DNA of 64,000 nt from Azorhizobium doebereinerae UFLA1-100 (GCF_000473085.1 NZ_AXBA01000001.1:1-64000), one strand, 5' to 3'; numbered from the stretch's first letter, positions 41,310 to 50,968 are shown. Numbers and translations are program-made. The notes: generated from the sequence alone by a model not told the origin.

Positions 41310-41654
41310 ATGACGGTGGCGAACGTCCATCTCTTCTCCTACGGCACGCTTCAGTATGCGGAGGTGCAGATGTCGTCCTTCGGCCGCCTGCTGGAGGGGA
41401 CGGACGACAGCATGCCGGGCTATCGCAAGGAGATGGTGGAGATCACCGATCCCGATGTGCTGGCCGCGAGCGGGGATCGCTTCCACCCCATCGTCATGCC
41501 GTCCGGCAATCCCGCCGACGCGGTGCCGGGCAAGGTGTTCCGCATCACGCCCGAGGAACTGGAGGCCGCCGACGCCTATGAGGTGTCGGACTACAAGCGG
41601 GTGGAGGTCGTGCTCGCCTCCGGCATCACCGCCTGGGTCTATGTGAAGGCCTGA
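41310..41654 (+). CDS. Gamma-glutamylcyclotransferase-family protein (AIG2-like)
   Basis: A 114-residue protein with the GGCT/AIG2 fold: the glycine-rich substrate loop is FSYGTLQ near residue 10, and the probable catalytic Glu lies in GKVFRITPEELEAADAYE. Such enzymes release 5-oxoproline from gamma-glutamyl amines or peptides. It follows the dehydratase by 13 bp in the same operon and ends at a strong terminator. Confidence 0.82.
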   Translation: MTVANVHLFSYGTLQYAEVQMSSFGRLLEGTDDSMPGYRKEMVEITDPDVLAASGDRFHPIVMPSGNPADAVPGKVFRITPEELEAADAYEVSDYKRVEVVLASGITAWVYVKA

Positions 41655-41693
41655 ACCGGGCCCCGCGCGCGACGACGGCGACCGTCGCTAACA

Positions 41694-41728
41694 AAAAAAG
41701 GCCCCGGAGCGCGCTCCGGGGCCTTTTT
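41694..41728. terminator. Bidirectional rho-independent terminator
   Basis: A long perfect stem, with A-run on the left and T-run on the right (arms centred at 41711), works in both directions. It separates the convergent GGCT-family and bamE genes. Confidence 0.95.
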
Positions 41729-41739
41729 GTTCGATGGCC

Positions 41740-42282
41740 TCAGCGTCCGAATGCCGGGCCGGCGGAGAAGTCGGTGGCCGAGATCAGCTGGCGGATGATG
41801 CTCAGCTCCTCGCCGCTGGTGGGCGTGGTCTGGGTCACGAAATCGAAGATCTTGCCGTCCTGCAACCCATAGTTGGCGATGCGGGTGACGCGCTTGTCCT
41901 TGCCGAAATAGACCGCCAGCACCTTCTGGTCGGTGATCTCCGGCTTCAGGAAGGCGATGCGCTTCTCGGTCTGGGAAATGTAATAGAAGACGTCGCCGTT
42001 GACGGTGGCGACCGTGGACGGCGTGCCGAGCACCAGCAGCACCTGCTCGCGGCTGGAGCCGACCGGAACCTGTTCGAGGGAGCCCTCGCTGAGCACATAG
42101 CCGCGCTGATAGGTGCGCACGATGCCGCTGGGCGCCGTTATGGTGCCCATGCCCAACGGCACGTTGCTGCACCCGGCGAGCGTCGCCGCCGCCAGAGCGA
42201 CCGCCATGACGCCACGGGCCGGTGAAGCCCGCCGCACCGGATGAGACGAGGCAAACCTCTGTGCTGACCGTCCTGGTGCCAC
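41740..42282 (-). CDS. bamE: Outer-membrane assembly lipoprotein BamE (SmpA/OmlA)
   Basis: A 180-residue lipoprotein of the BAM complex. The signal ends in the lipobox LAGC, and the SmpA/OmlA domain contains GMTITAPS-like MGTITAPSGIVRTYQRGYVLSEGSLEQVPVGSS and VLLVLGTPS. The GTG at 42282 has AAGGGG upstream and places the lipobox at a normal distance; frames reaching further right would add a long non-signal leader. Divergent from the bc1 chaperone gene, as in many Hyphomicrobiales. Confidence 0.88.
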   Translation of the reverse strand: MAPGRSAQRFASSHPVRRASPARGVMAVALAAATLAGCSNVPLGMGTITAPSGIVRTYQRGYVLSEGSLEQVPVGSSREQVLLVLGTPSTVATVNGDVFYYISQTEKRIAFLKPEITDQKVLAVYFGKDKRVTRIANYGLQDGKIFDFVTQTTPTSGEELSIIRQLISATDFSAGPAFGR

Positions 42283-42482
42283 GCTGTACCCCTTAGATTC
42301 CCGCAATGTCGTCCGAATCGCCGAACTTTCGTTCCGCGCTCCGCGCTCTGTCTCGTCCTTACCACACCCACCGGCCGATGCGACCCGGCGAGCCCGCCCT
42401 TGCCAGGGCGTCCGCCGCACGCTACGCCGCTCGTCATTCCCAGCGTCAGGTATCCGGCCGGCGCACAGACCCGCAAGCCATC

Positions 42483-43055
42483 ATGCTGAGACTGTTTCGC
42501 CGATCCGAGACGCGCGCGACCATTGAGCGGCTGTATGGCGCGATCGTGGCGCAGGCGCGGCAGCCCGCGTTCTACACGGACTTCTGCGTGCCCGACACGG
42601 TGGAAGGACGCCTGGAACTGATGATGCTGCACACCTTCCTGCTGTGCCGGCGGCTCAGCGGCGGCACGCCGGCGGAGCGCGCGGCGTCGCAGGAGGTGTT
42701 CGACCTGTTCCTGGCCGACCTCGACCGCACCTTGCGGGAGATGGGCATCGGCGACCTGTCGGTGCCGAAGAAGATGAAGAAGATCGGCCGGGCCTTCTAT
42801 GACCGCACCGCCGCCTACGACGCCGCGCTGGCGGATCCGGCGCACGGTGAGCTGGCGCGGGCTGAGTTGGCGCGGGTCTTGGCCCGGAACATCTTCGAAC
42901 GCTATGAAGGGGCCACGCCCGCGGGCGCTGCCGCCGCCATGGCGGCGCTCGCCGATTATGTCCGGGCCTCCGAGGCCGCGCTCGCCGCGCAGCCGCCGGA
43001 AGCCTTCTTGCGGGGCGAGGCCGCCTTTCCCGCCCCCCAGGCCGAGGAGATCTGA
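42483..43055 (+). CDS. Ubiquinol-cytochrome c chaperone (Cbp3-type)
   Basis: A 190-residue protein with the PF03981 domain found in the assembly factor of the cytochrome bc1 complex. It begins MLRLFRRSETRATIERLYGAIVAQARQP and contains FYTDFCVPDTVEGRLELMMLHTFLLCRRL and SVPKKMKKIGRAFYDR, which are characteristic. Five bases separate it from the DUF177 gene. Confidence 0.88.
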   Translation: MLRLFRRSETRATIERLYGAIVAQARQPAFYTDFCVPDTVEGRLELMMLHTFLLCRRLSGGTPAERAASQEVFDLFLADLDRTLREMGIGDLSVPKKMKKIGRAFYDRTAAYDAALADPAHGELARAELARVLARNIFERYEGATPAGAAAAMAALADYVRASEAALAAQPPEAFLRGEAAFPAPQAEEI

Positions 43056-43059
43056 GGCC

Positions 43060-43584
43060 GTGACCGAACTGCCTTATTCCCACGTGATTCCCGTGGCGGA
43101 CATCCCGCCGCACGGGCTCGACCTCACGCTGACGCCGGGTGAGGAGGTGCGGGCCACGCTCGCCCGCCATCTCGACATCTCCGCCGTGCTCAGCCTCAGC
43201 GCCCGCCTGCATCTGGCGCAGGAGCGCGCCGACGGCGCGCGCGTCACCGGCGTGGTCAAAGCCCGCATCACGCAGGTGTCGGTGGTCTCGCTGGAGCCGT
43301 TCGACGACGATGTGGCGGAGGAGGTGGACGTGCGCTTCGCCACCGCCGACACCATCGCCCGCGAAGTGGCCAATGCGCCGGAGGACAGCGATTTCGATCC
43401 GCCCGATCTGATCGAGAACGGCGCCATCGACCTCGGCCTGCTGGTCACCGAATTCCTGGCGCTGGGCCTTGAACCCTATCCCCGTAAGCCGGGGGAGGTG
43501 TTCGAGCCGTATGAGGAATCAGCCGAGAGCGAGGCCCCGGTTTCGCCGTTCGCCGCTTTGGCGCGGCTGAAGGACAAGCCTTGA
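43060..43584 (+). CDS. DUF177 (YceD-like) protein
   Basis: A 174-residue member of the YceD/DUF177 family, linked elsewhere to 23S rRNA accumulation and usually next to rpmF or plsX. The start is a GTG at 43060, after GAGGAG. The family pattern is seen in [27 protein letters not shown] followed by an acidic C-terminal half ending [10 protein letters not shown]. rpmF is not found downstream; plsX follows. Confidence 0.82.
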   Translation: MTELPYSHVIPVADIPPHGLDLTLTPGEEVRATLARHLDISAVLSLSARLHLAQERADGARVTGVVKARITQVSVVSLEPFDDDVAEEVDVRFATADTIAREVANAPEDSDFDPPDLIENGAIDLGLLVTEFLALGLEPYPRKPGEVFEPYEESAESEAPVSPFAALARLKDKP

Positions 43585-43681
43585 TGGGCTTGCGCAGTTG
43601 CGATGCGCGAGCGAGCGGCTATTGTCCGCCCGCCTGCGCAGGACGCGCCCAGACACAGGGAATTCCGGGAACGATGGGCCG

Positions 43682-44749
43682 ATGAGCGCACCCGTTCGCA
43701 TCGCCATTGACGCCATGGGCGGGGACCATGGCCCCGACACCATCCTCGCCGGGGTGGAGATCGCCCGCGTGCGGCATCCGGACGCCCAGTTCGTGCTGTT
43801 CGGCGACGAGCCGCGCATCACCGCCATCCTCGGCCGCTATCCCGGCCTCGCGGCGGCGGCGCGCATCGTCCACACCGAGGTGGTCGTGGGCATGGACGAC
43901 AAGCCGAGCCAGGCCCTGCGCCGCGGCCGCTACCGCTCGTCCATGTGGCGGGCCATCGACGCCGTGAAGGTGCACGAGGCCGACGCCGCCGTCTCCGCCG
44001 GCAACACCGGCGCGCTCATGGCCATGGCCAAGGTCAATTTGCGCACCATGCCCGGCATCGGCCGCCCGGCCATCGCCGCCATCTGGCCGACGCTGCGCGG
44101 CGAGAGCATCGTGCTGGATGTCGGCGCCTCCATCGGCGCCACCGCCCAGAGCCTGATCGAGATGGCCATCATGGGCAGCGCCATGGCGCGCACCATTCTC
44201 GACATCGAGCACCCGACCGTCGGCCTGCTGAACGTGGGCGTCGAGGAGATCAAGGGCGTCGAGGAAGTGAAGGAAGCCGGGCGCATCCTGCGCGAGGAGG
44301 GGGTGCCGGACGTGCACTACCACGGCTTCGTGGAAGGCAACGACATCGGCGCCGGCACCGTCGACGTGGTGGTGACCGAGGGCTTCTCCGGCAACATCGC
44401 CCTGAAGACCGCCGAGGGCACCGCCAAGCAGCTCGCCAGCTACCTGCGCGCCGCCATGGGCCGCAGCTGGCGGGCGCGCATCGGCTACCTCTTGGCGCGC
44501 GACGCCTTCAGCGTGCTGCGCGAGAAGATGGACCCGCGCCGCTCCAACGGCGGCGTGTTCCTCGGCCTCAACGGCGTGGTCATCAAGAGCCACGGCGGCA
44601 CCGACGCGGAAGGCTTCGCGGCGGCGGTGGACCTTGGCTACGACATGGTGCGCCACCACCTGCTGCAACGCATCGAGAACAGCATCGTCAGCCGCCCGGC
44701 GGCGGCAGCGCACGGCGTGGAGCCGGCGGAAGCGGAAGGACAATCGTGA
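43682..44749 (+). CDS. plsX: Phosphate acyltransferase PlsX
   Basis: A 355-residue enzyme converting acyl-ACP to acyl-phosphate for phospholipid synthesis. It has [16 protein letters not shown] at the N-terminus, [13 protein letters not shown], and [27 protein letters not shown]. It overlaps fabH by four bases (GTGA), the classic plsX-fabH pair. Confidence 0.95.
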   Translation: MSAPVRIAIDAMGGDHGPDTILAGVEIARVRHPDAQFVLFGDEPRITAILGRYPGLAAAARIVHTEVVVGMDDKPSQALRRGRYRSSMWRAIDAVKVHEADAAVSAGNTGALMAMAKVNLRTMPGIGRPAIAAIWPTLRGESIVLDVGASIGATAQSLIEMAIMGSAMARTILDIEHPTVGLLNVGVEEIKGVEEVKEAGRILREEGVPDVHYHGFVEGNDIGAGTVDVVVTEGFSGNIALKTAEGTAKQLASYLRAAMGRSWRARIGYLLARDAFSVLREKMDPRRSNGGVFLGLNGVVIKSHGGTDAEGFAAAVDLGYDMVRHHLLQRIENSIVSRPAAAAHGVEPAEAEGQS

Positions 44750-45720
44750 TCGGCTTGCATTCTGTGGTTCGCGGCGTGGGGTCCTACCTTCCGCAGAAGG
44801 TCCTCACCAATGCCGATCTGGCGCACATGGTGGACACGTCCGACGAGTGGATCGTCCAGCGCACCGGCATCCGCGAGCGCCATATCGCGGCGGATGGCGA
44901 GTTCACCTCGCACCTCGGCCTCAAGGCCGCCCAGGCAGCGCTGGTCGACGCCGGCCTGACCGCCGCCGACATCGACCTCATCATCCTCGCCACCTCCACG
45001 CCGGACCAGACCTTCCCGGCGACGGCGGTGACCATCCAGTACGAGCTGGGCATCACGCGCGGGGCGGCGTTCGACCTCCAGGCGGTGTGCTCGGGCTTCG
45101 TCTTCGCCCTCGCCACGGCGGATGCGCACCTGCGCATGGGCAGCTTCAAGCGGGCGCTGGTGATCGGCGCGGAGACCTTCTCGCGCATCCTCGACTGGCA
45201 GGATCGCGGCACCTGCGTGCTGTTCGGCGACGGCGCCGGCGCGGTGGTGCTGGAGGCGGTGCCGGAGGCCGAGGCGCAGGGCAGGGGGCTCCTGACCTCG
45301 CATCTGCGCTCGGACGGGCGTCACCGCAGCAAATTGTTTGTGGACGGCGGGCCGTCCTCCACCGGCACGGTGGGGCACCTGCGCATGGAGGGCCGCGAGG
45401 TCTTCAAGCATGCGGTGGGCATGATCACCGACGTGATCACCGACGCCTTCGCCGCCACCGGCCAGTCGGCGGACAGCATCGACTGGTTCGTGCCGCACCA
45501 GGCCAACCGCCGGATCATCGACGCCAGCGCCCAGAAACTGGGCATTGCCCCGGAAAAAGTCGTCACCACGGTGCAGGCCCACGGCAATACCTCTGCCGCT
45601 TCCATCCCGCTCGCGCTCGACGTGGCGCGGCGCGACGGGCGCATCAAGGACGGCGATCTGGTGCTGCTGGAGGCGATGGGCGGGGGCTTCACCTGGGGTT
45701 CCGCGCTTCTGCGTTGGTAA
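44746..45720 (+). CDS. fabH: Beta-ketoacyl-ACP synthase III
   Basis: A 324-residue initiation condensing enzyme of fatty acid synthesis. The catalytic triad is Cys115 (LQAVCSGF), His251 (VPHQANRRI) and Asn281 ([11 protein letters not shown]). The GTG start at 44746 overlaps the plsX stop. Context makes this the primary-metabolism FabH, separate from the HMG synthase-like enzyme of the accessory cluster. Confidence 0.96.
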   Translation: MIGLHSVVRGVGSYLPQKVLTNADLAHMVDTSDEWIVQRTGIRERHIAADGEFTSHLGLKAAQAALVDAGLTAADIDLIILATSTPDQTFPATAVTIQYELGITRGAAFDLQAVCSGFVFALATADAHLRMGSFKRALVIGAETFSRILDWQDRGTCVLFGDGAGAVVLEAVPEAEAQGRGLLTSHLRSDGRHRSKLFVDGGPSSTGTVGHLRMEGREVFKHAVGMITDVITDAFAATGQSADSIDWFVPHQANRRIIDASAQKLGIAPEKVVTTVQAHGNTSAASIPLALDVARRDGRIKDGDLVLLEAMGGGFTWGSALLRW

Positions 45721-45737
45721 ATAACGCATTAAGAGCG

Positions 45738-45767
45738 TTGACCGTGCTCCGTCCGAGTGGATAGGTT
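45738..45767 (+). promoter_or_regulatory. Probable sigma70-type promoter of ihfA
   Basis: TTGACC (45738-45743) and TAGGTT (45762-45767) are separated by 18 bases and lie 36 bp before the ihfA start. This would allow ihfA to be transcribed independently of the plsX-fabH operon. Confidence 0.5.
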
Positions 45768-45802
45768 CACGCGTTGGTGTCCTCGAGGGGCCGGGAAGAC
45801 AC

Positions 45803-46120
45803 ATGGCTGGACGGACCGTGACGCGTGCCGATCTGTGCGAGGCCGTCTACCAGCAGGTAGGCCTGTCGCGCACGGAATCCGCAGCGCTGGTGGAGATGGT
45901 GCTGCGCGAGATTGCGGACTGCTTGGCGAAGGGCGAAACCGTCAAGCTGTCCTCGTTCGGCTCCTTTGTGGTGCGGAGCAAGGGCGAGCGCGTCGGGCGC
46001 AACCCCAAGACCGGCGAGGAAGTGCCCATCGAGCCCCGCAGGGTGATGGTCTTCAAGCCTTCCAGCATCTTGAAGAATCGCATCAACGGGCGCACAGGGA
46101 AGCCTTCCGGTCGCGATTAA
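45803..46120 (+). CDS. ihfA: Integration host factor subunit alpha
   Basis: A 105-residue HU/IHF-family DNA-bending protein. It starts [26 protein letters not shown], carries [33 protein letters not shown] with the DNA-inserting Pro in the arm, and ends [16 protein letters not shown]. The alpha assignment rests on the [19 protein letters not shown] arm and the plsX-fabH-ihfA-merR order. Confidence 0.95.
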   Translation: MAGRTVTRADLCEAVYQQVGLSRTESAALVEMVLREIADCLAKGETVKLSSFGSFVVRSKGERVGRNPKTGEEVPIEPRRVMVFKPSSILKNRINGRTGKPSGRD

Positions 46121-46135
46121 GGAGCCGCGAGGCAC

Positions 46136-48013
46136 GTGGTTGACGCGAGGCATCTCGATAAGTCCCCCGACGCCTTCCGCACCATCAGCGAGGTGGCAGA
46201 CGAGCTTGAGCTGCCCCAGCATGTCCTGCGCTTCTGGGAAACCAAGTTCACCCATATCCGCCCGGTGAAACGGGCCGGCGGCCGGCGCTATTACCGGCCG
46301 GACGACGTGGAGCTGCTGCGCGGCGTCCGCCACCTGCTCTACAGCGAAGGCTACACCATCAAGGGTGTGCAGAAGATCCTGAAGGATCAGGGCGTGCGCC
46401 ATGTGCAGGCGCTCGGCTACGAGGACGTGGGCATCGGCCTGCCGCCGGTGGCGGCGCCCGCGCCCGCTCCGGTCCCCGGCGCGGACGGCGGCGGGCTCGG
46501 CGGCCTGCTGGGCGGGCTGATCCCGCGCCGTCGTGGCCGCGGCGCCCCGGCGGAGGACGGCCCCGCGGGCCATCATGCGGACGAGCCGCCGCTGCCGTTC
46601 CCGGACTTCGCCAGCTTCACGCCGCGCACGGAAGATCCACCGCCGGCCCGCGCCGAGCCGCAACGCCCGGCCGCCGCCCGCCGGGCGGAGCCCGGCTTGC
46701 GCGCCGGGACGCGCCCGGACGACGACGACATCTATCGGGCCGACGACGGTTTCCGCGCGGACGACGAGCTGCCGGAGCCGCCGCGCCGCGCGGCGCAGCG
46801 GGAGGAGCCGTCCTTCGGCCCGGCCCAGCGCCGGCCCGTGCCGCCGCCGCAGCGCCCGAGCCGGGGACCGGCCTCGCGTATCCCCGAGCGCCCGGCGGCG
46901 CCGGAGCTGGATGATCCGCTGCTGCCCTTCTTCGATGATGAGGAAGCGGTGGACGAGCCGATTTCCGAACCGCTGGACGCCCGCATCCGCCGGCTCAAGG
47001 AGGCGGCGCCCCCGCCGCCGCCGGAGCCCGGTCCGCCGGAGGAATATATCCCCGCCCGCGCCCGCAAGCGGCCGCCCGAGCCGCCCGCCGCTCCGGCACC
47101 GCGCGGCCTCGATCCCCGCTCCCGCGCGGACCGCGCCGAAGCCGACGGTTTCGGCCCGGCCGACGAGTACGAAGACGACGACATGTACGACGCCCCTCGC
47201 GCCGATACCCGCATGCCCCCGCAGGGCGCGCCGTCCCGGCCCCGCGCCGCCGCCCCGGAAGCCTACGCGCCGGACGACTTCGCCCCGCAGGAGCGCCATG
47301 CCCCGCAGGAGCGTTACGCCCCGCACGAGCGTTACGCGCCGCAGGGCGGTCATCCCCCGCAGGGCGGTCATCCCCCGCGCCAGGCCGAGCCGCCTTATGC
47401 GGCGCAGGCCCGCCAGCCGACGCCGCGCCAGCCGCCGCACGGCGGCTGGGAGCCGGAGGAGCCCTATCTCCAGGCTCCGCCGCCCGGTCGGGGTCCGGAG
47501 CGCGGTGCCGCCCCGCCGGTGAGCACCGCCCGGCCGGCGCCACGCGATCCCTTCTTCGATCCGCCGCCCGCCACCCCGGCGCCGCCGGTGGCCGCCGCCG
47601 GCCGCCTCGGCCCGCTGCGCGGCCCGCTGGAGGAATATGATCCGGACGAGCTGGACGAAGGCGCGCCGGGCGCCTGGGCGGCCGACGCCCGCGCCCCCCG
47701 TGCACCGCAGCGGCGCGACGAGCGGCGCTACGATATGCCCGAGCCGCCGGCCTATGCCGCGCGGGGCGGGGAGGGGTGGCGCCACGATCCCGACGAATAC
47801 CTGCCGCCCGAGCCGCATCGCCCCGGCCCGCCGGAGCAGTATCTGCCGCCGCACCTGCGCTCGGAGCCCCGCCTTGCGGGCGCGCCGCAGCCGCCGGCGC
47901 CTGTGCTCTCGCGCGACGACATCAGCCGCCTCCAGGCGGCCCTGTTTGAACTGACGGAATGCCGGCGCATCATCACCGCGCTGGACGATCCCCAGGGACG
48001 CGGCACCGACTGA
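46136..48013 (+). CDS. MerR-family regulator with giant proline-rich insertion
   Basis: A 625-residue protein; MerR proteins at this locus next to ihfA are usually below 250 residues. Residues about 15-85 form a clear MerR HTH ([25 protein letters not shown], then [32 protein letters not shown]). The end [23 protein letters not shown] is the conserved C-terminal helix. Between them lie about 470 residues rich in Pro, Ala, Arg, Glu and Asp, with a repeat array of [11 protein letters not shown] and QGGHPP units near residues 383-415. This part is probably disordered. The GTG at 46136 is the likely start. It probably regulates envelope or lipid genes, but its target is unknown. Confidence 0.85.
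   Translation: MVDARHLDKSPDAFRTISEVADELELPQHVLRFWETKFTHIRPVKRAGGRRYYRPDDVELLRGVRHLLYSEGYTIKGVQKILKDQGVRHVQALGYEDVGIGLPPVAAPAPAPVPGADGGGLGGLLGGLIPRRRGRGAPAEDGPAGHHADEPPLPFPDFASFTPRTEDPPPARAEPQRPAAARRAEPGLRAGTRPDDDDIYRADDGFRADDELPEPPRRAAQREEPSFGPAQRRPVPPPQRPSRGPASRIPERPAAPELDDPLLPFFDDEEAVDEPISEPLDARIRRLKEAAPPPPPEPGPPEEYIPARARKRPPEPPAAPAPRGLDPRSRADRAEADGFGPADEYEDDDMYDAPRADTRMPPQGAPSRPRAAAPEAYAPDDFAPQERHAPQERYAPHERYAPQGGHPPQGGHPPRQAEPPYAAQARQPTPRQPPHGGWEPEEPYLQAPPPGRGPERGAAPPVSTARPAPRDPFFDPPPATPAPPVAAAGRLGPLRGPLEEYDPDELDEGAPGAWAADARAPRAPQRRDERRYDMPEPPAYAARGGEGWRHDPDEYLPPEPHRPGPPEQYLPPHLRSEPRLAGAPQPPAPVLSRDDISRLQAALFELTECRRIITALDDPQGRGTD
47280..47385 (+). repeat. In-frame short tandem repeats in the MerR tail
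   Basis: Near-identical units encoding (A/Y)PQER(H/Y) and PHER(Y), then two exact copies of a unit encoding QGGHPP, follow one another. They are in frame and part of the coding sequence, and probably vary in number between strains. Confidence 0.75.
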
Positions 48014-48040
48014 GTCCCTCTGCGCGCCTTAACAGAACGT

Positions 48041-48092
48041 AAAAAAACCGCGCCGGCGGTGGGAACCCACCCGCCGGCGCGGTGTTTGATCT
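48041..48092. terminator. Bidirectional terminator after merR and the RlpA-like gene
   Basis: An A7 run, a 16-bp GC-rich stem with one bulged C (arms 48048-48063 and 48066-48082), and a T-rich stretch. It lies between the convergent MerR and RlpA-like genes and can serve both. Confidence 0.8.
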
Positions 48093-48269
48093 TTGCAAGT
48101 CCATGTGCGGTCCACCGGACGGCAACTCTATGTGCCGTGCTGATCGGGAGACAGCCCGCCGCGCGCCGCACGTCGGGGCCGGCACGAGGGTCCCGGCATG
48201 AGGGCGCCGGCATGACGATCCCGTTCCAGATGCGCTGCGGCGGCGGGACGGGCGCGGAGGGGATGAGGC

Positions 48270-48656
48270 TTAGGGTTCGATCGCGGTCAGGCTGTCATTG
48301 ACCACGGAAAGGGCGACCTTGGTGACGCCGGAGCCGTGAAAGCCGAGCTCGGATGCGGCGGCTTTCGACACGTCGATGATGCGACCGCGGACAAAGGGGC
48401 CCCGGTCATTGATGCGGACCACGACCGTGCGTCCGTTCTTGAGATTGGTGACGCGAACCTTCGTACCGAAGGGAAGCGAGCGATGGGCTGCCGTTAGGGC
48501 GTTGGGATTGAAACGCTCGCCACTGGCTGTGCCGCGTCCCTGCCAATAGTAGGACGCGATGCCGGTCTGTTTGGGCTCGGCGGCCGAAGCCGACGTGCCG
48601 ATACCGGCCATCGTCAGTGCAAGTGAACCAAGCAGAAACCCCTTTCGGATCTCCAT
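48270..48656 (-). CDS. rlpA: RlpA-like septal ring lytic transglycosylase domain protein
   Basis: A 128-residue exported protein consisting of a signal peptide ([22 protein letters not shown]) and one double-psi beta-barrel. [40 protein letters not shown] and [22 protein letters not shown] are the RlpA signatures, with the catalytic-type Asp in NDRGP. Unlike E. coli RlpA there is no lipobox Cys and no SPOR domain, so it is a minimal soluble version. GGAGG stands eight bases before the ATG at 48656. Confidence 0.88.
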   Translation of the reverse strand: MEIRKGFLLGSLALTMAGIGTSASAAEPKQTGIASYYWQGRGTASGERFNPNALTAAHRSLPFGTKVRVTNLKNGRTVVVRINDRGPFVRGRIIDVSKAAASELGFHGSGVTKVALSVVNDSLTAIEP

Positions 48657-48999
48657 TCCCGCAACCTCCATGATTGTTGATGGAGTGCCGCCAATGGCCG
48701 TGCATTAAGGCGAGAATGTCACGCGCAGCAGGCGAGACAACGGTCCATACAACTAGAGAGGTATAGTGCGGCTACTCTTGTGCACTTATCCACAAGCCTG
48801 TGGCCGAAAAGTCGCAATCTTCTCTTGACGAGCTTAACTCTATAGATCCGGCATATACTACCGCCACATCGGGAATTTCTTGATTGAATATCAGTGCACT
48901 ATCCGCCGACGGCCCGTTGTGTTTGCGTATAAAGGGCGACCTTACGCACAGCAGCGCGCGTCTATGCGCGAACAGCGGCGATCCACAGGTCGGACTTTT
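48657..48999. other. AT-rich intergenic island with a DnaA box
   Basis: About 343 bases upstream of the RlpA-like gene and downstream of the Na/Pi transporter. The part 48735-48900 is markedly A/T-rich for this genome. It contains an exact DnaA box (TTATCCACA, 48786-48794), TTGACG at 48825, and TATAGA/TATACT elements, but not at standard promoter spacing. No coding frame is supported. The RlpA promoter must lie here. Confidence 0.5.
48786..48794 (+). promoter_or_regulatory. Consensus DnaA box
   Basis: TTATCCACA is an exact match to the strong DnaA-binding 9-mer. A one-mismatch relative (TTACGCACA) occurs near 48933. One site could be chance in 64 kb, but the A/T-rich intergenic setting makes it worth noting. 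Confidence 0.4.
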
Positions 49000-50661
49000 C
49001 TAACCAAGCTCGGAAGAAATCCGGCTCGGCAGCAGTTCTCCTTCGCGCTGCAGCACGGGATAGGCGGTTCCCGCCACGAGATGCGCGTTCACGCGCTTCA
49101 GATCTCGCACCACATCCAGTTGCAGGCCGCTGGTCTCCGCCGACTCGATCTGGCCGGCGCGCAGCCGGTCGAAATGGCTCTGCGTCGCCTTCGTCTCCAG
49201 GTCGCGGAACACCGCCTTCTCGGCGGCCAGCAGGCGTGCCGTGCGCGCGTCGTTGGTCATGAACAGGGCGCCGGCCGTGCGCAGGTTGGCGATGACGCGC
49301 TCCACCATGGCGGCGATCTCGCTCTGGCCCTCCGGTGAGAACACCAGCCCGCGCTTCAGGCGCTTGGCGGCCAGCGGCAGCAGCGAATTGTCCAGCACGT
49401 CGCCCGCATGCTCCATGTTGGTGGAGAAGGCGAGGATCTCGTCGAGCCGCCGGTGGTCGTCCGGGCTCAGGGCGTCATTGTCGAGCCGCATGAGATAGGC
49501 CTGGATCGCCGAATTGAGCCGGTCGAGCACGTCATCCAGCCGCTGCGCCTCGGGAATCCGCGCCCGCATGTCCTTCTCCAGCGCGTCGCGGGTGCAGGAC
49601 AGCATGGTTTCCAATATGTCCGCGAGCCGCAGCGCCTCGCGCGCCGCATTGCCCAGCGCCACCACCGGCGTGTCAATGGCGATCGGATCGAGATAGAGCG
49701 GCCGGGCCGGATCGCTCTCCTGCACCTTCACCGGGAACAGGCGCCGCAGCAGATTGGCGAAGGGATCGAGCAGGGGCAGGAAGACCACCGCCAGCACCAG
49801 GTTGAACAAGGTGTGGAAGTCGGCCACGGCGCGGGCGGTGGCCGGCTCGATGCCCACCAGCAGGCGGCTGATGGGGTCGAGCAGCGCCAGCGCCACCACC
49901 GTCCCCACCAGGCGGTTGAGCACGTTGCCGAACGGCAGGCGGCGGGAAGCCGGATCGCTGGCGGAACTCGCCTCCAGCAGGGGATTGAGCGCGCTGCCGA
50001 GATTGGCGCCGATCACCAGGGCGAGCGCCGCCTCCGGCGCGACCACGCCCTTGGCGCCCAGCGACATGGCCAGCAGCACCACGGCGACGCTGGAATGGGC
50101 CACCCAGGTAAGCACGGCCGCCACCGCGACCGCCACCACCGGCTGGGTGGACACCGCGCCCATGAGCATCCTGAGGCTGGGCGCATCCTCATAAGGGGTG
50201 ATGAGATCGATCAACTGGTGCAGCGACAGCAGCATGAGGCCGAGGCCGATGGCCACCTTGCCGATGTCGCGCGGCGTCGGCCCGCCAGCGCGCCGGTACA
50301 TCATCACGCCGATGAGGATGAGGGCCGGGGACAGGGGCGAGATATCGAAGGAGAGCACCTGGACCACCAGGGTGGTGCCGACGTTGGCGCCCAGCATCAC
50401 CGCAAGCGCCGGAACGAGGTCCACCAGCCCGGTGGCGGCGAATCCGGCCACCATGAGGCCGGTGGCCGTGCTGCTCTGGAGCACGGCGGTGACGCCGAGC
50501 CCGGCGAAGAAGGCGTGCACCCGCGTCTTCAGCGCGCCGGCCAGGAAGCTGCGCAGGCGCGGACCGAACGCGCTCTGCACGCCGCTCTGCACCATATGCG
50601 TGCCCCACAGCAGCAGGGCGATGCAGCCGGCGAGGTCAAGCAGGGTCACGGGAAAGGTCAA
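49000..50661 (-). CDS. Na/Pi cotransporter family protein with PhoU-like C-terminus
   Basis: A 553-residue inner-membrane protein of the bacterial NptA/YjbB type. Two Na/Pi repeat domains are seen: the first with GVTAVLQSSTATGLMVAGF and GANVGTTLVVQ, the second with WVAHSSVAVVLLAMSLGA and GANLGSALNPLL. The C-terminal third (from about 345) is a PhoU-like helical bundle. In the second repeat the usual Gln-Ser-Ser is His-Ser-Ser. The TTG at 50661, preceded by GAGGAG, is taken as start because it immediately precedes the first helix; no ATG fits. Role: sodium-coupled phosphate movement, perhaps export. Confidence 0.85.
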   Translation of the reverse strand: MTFPVTLLDLAGCIALLLWGTHMVQSGVQSAFGPRLRSFLAGALKTRVHAFFAGLGVTAVLQSSTATGLMVAGFAATGLVDLVPALAVMLGANVGTTLVVQVLSFDISPLSPALILIGVMMYRRAGGPTPRDIGKVAIGLGLMLLSLHQLIDLITPYEDAPSLRMLMGAVSTQPVVAVAVAAVLTWVAHSSVAVVLLAMSLGAKGVVAPEAALALVIGANLGSALNPLLEASSASDPASRRLPFGNVLNRLVGTVVALALLDPISRLLVGIEPATARAVADFHTLFNLVLAVVFLPLLDPFANLLRRLFPVKVQESDPARPLYLDPIAIDTPVVALGNAAREALRLADILETMLSCTRDALEKDMRARIPEAQRLDDVLDRLNSAIQAYLMRLDNDALSPDDHRRLDEILAFSTNMEHAGDVLDNSLLPLAAKRLKRGLVFSPEGQSEIAAMVERVIANLRTAGALFMTNDARTARLLAAEKAVFRDLETKATQSHFDRLRAGQIESAETSGLQLDVVRDLKRVNAHLVAGTAYPVLQREGELLPSRISSELG

Positions 50662-50821
50662 GCGCGCGCTCCTCGGCTCCGCTACCGCTGCCGAACATGG
50701 CACGGAGGGATGCGGCGTCAACCGGAGGCGGTGATCCGGGGACAACCGGATTTCAGGCTTGTCGGCGCCGACCCGATGGTCTAACTCTCCGCCCCACGTC
50801 GGAACGCCGCGCCAGCGGGCA

Positions 50822-50845
50822 GCGTTTTTCCTTCCGGGAAAACGC
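50822..50845. other. Hairpin upstream of tRNA-Pro
   Basis: A 10-bp stem (50822-50831 with 50836-50845, one G-T) with loop TTCC lies between the start of the Na/Pi gene and tRNA-Pro. Its role is unclear; an operator or processing signal is possible. Confidence 0.35.
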
Positions 50846-50890
50846 AGGTTCAGGGCCTATGCGGGACGGCGGGTTCAGAGCGGTGCATGA

Positions 50891-50968
50891 CGGGCAGTAG
50901 CGCAGCCCGGTTAGCGCACTAGTCTGGGGGACTAGGGGTCGTGGGTTCGAATCCCGCCTGCCCGACCA
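50891..50968 (+). tRNA. tRNA-Pro (anticodon GGG)
   Basis: A 78-base cloverleaf with encoded CCA. The acceptor stem CGGGCAG/CTGCCCG has the C1-G72 pair typical of bacterial tRNA-Pro. The D-arm is GCGCAGCCCGGTTAGCGC, the anticodon stem CTAGT/ACTAG carries the loop CTGGGGG (anticodon GGG, reading CCC/CCU), and the T-loop is GGTTCGAATCC. It lies downstream of the ihfA-merR region, as often in Hyphomicrobiales. Confidence 0.97.

Noticed and set aside
47280..47385. Short repeat array resembling a CRISPR
   Set aside because: Units are contiguous, in frame and inside the MerR coding sequence, without unique spacers; no cas genes nearby.
45767..47854. Open frame of 695 codons on the minus strand across ihfA and merR
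   Set aside because: The Arg/Gly-rich sequence mirrors the Pro/Arg-rich coding strand; no start signal or recognisable domain.
48825..48859. TTGACG with TATAGA or TATACT as a sigma70 promoter
   Set aside because: Spacers of 10 or 23 bases are outside the functional range.
50891..50968. tRNA-Pro as attachment site of a genomic island carrying the polyketide cluster
   Set aside because: No second copy of the tRNA 3' end and no integrase gene were seen in the window; housekeeping-like genes lie between the tRNA and the cluster.
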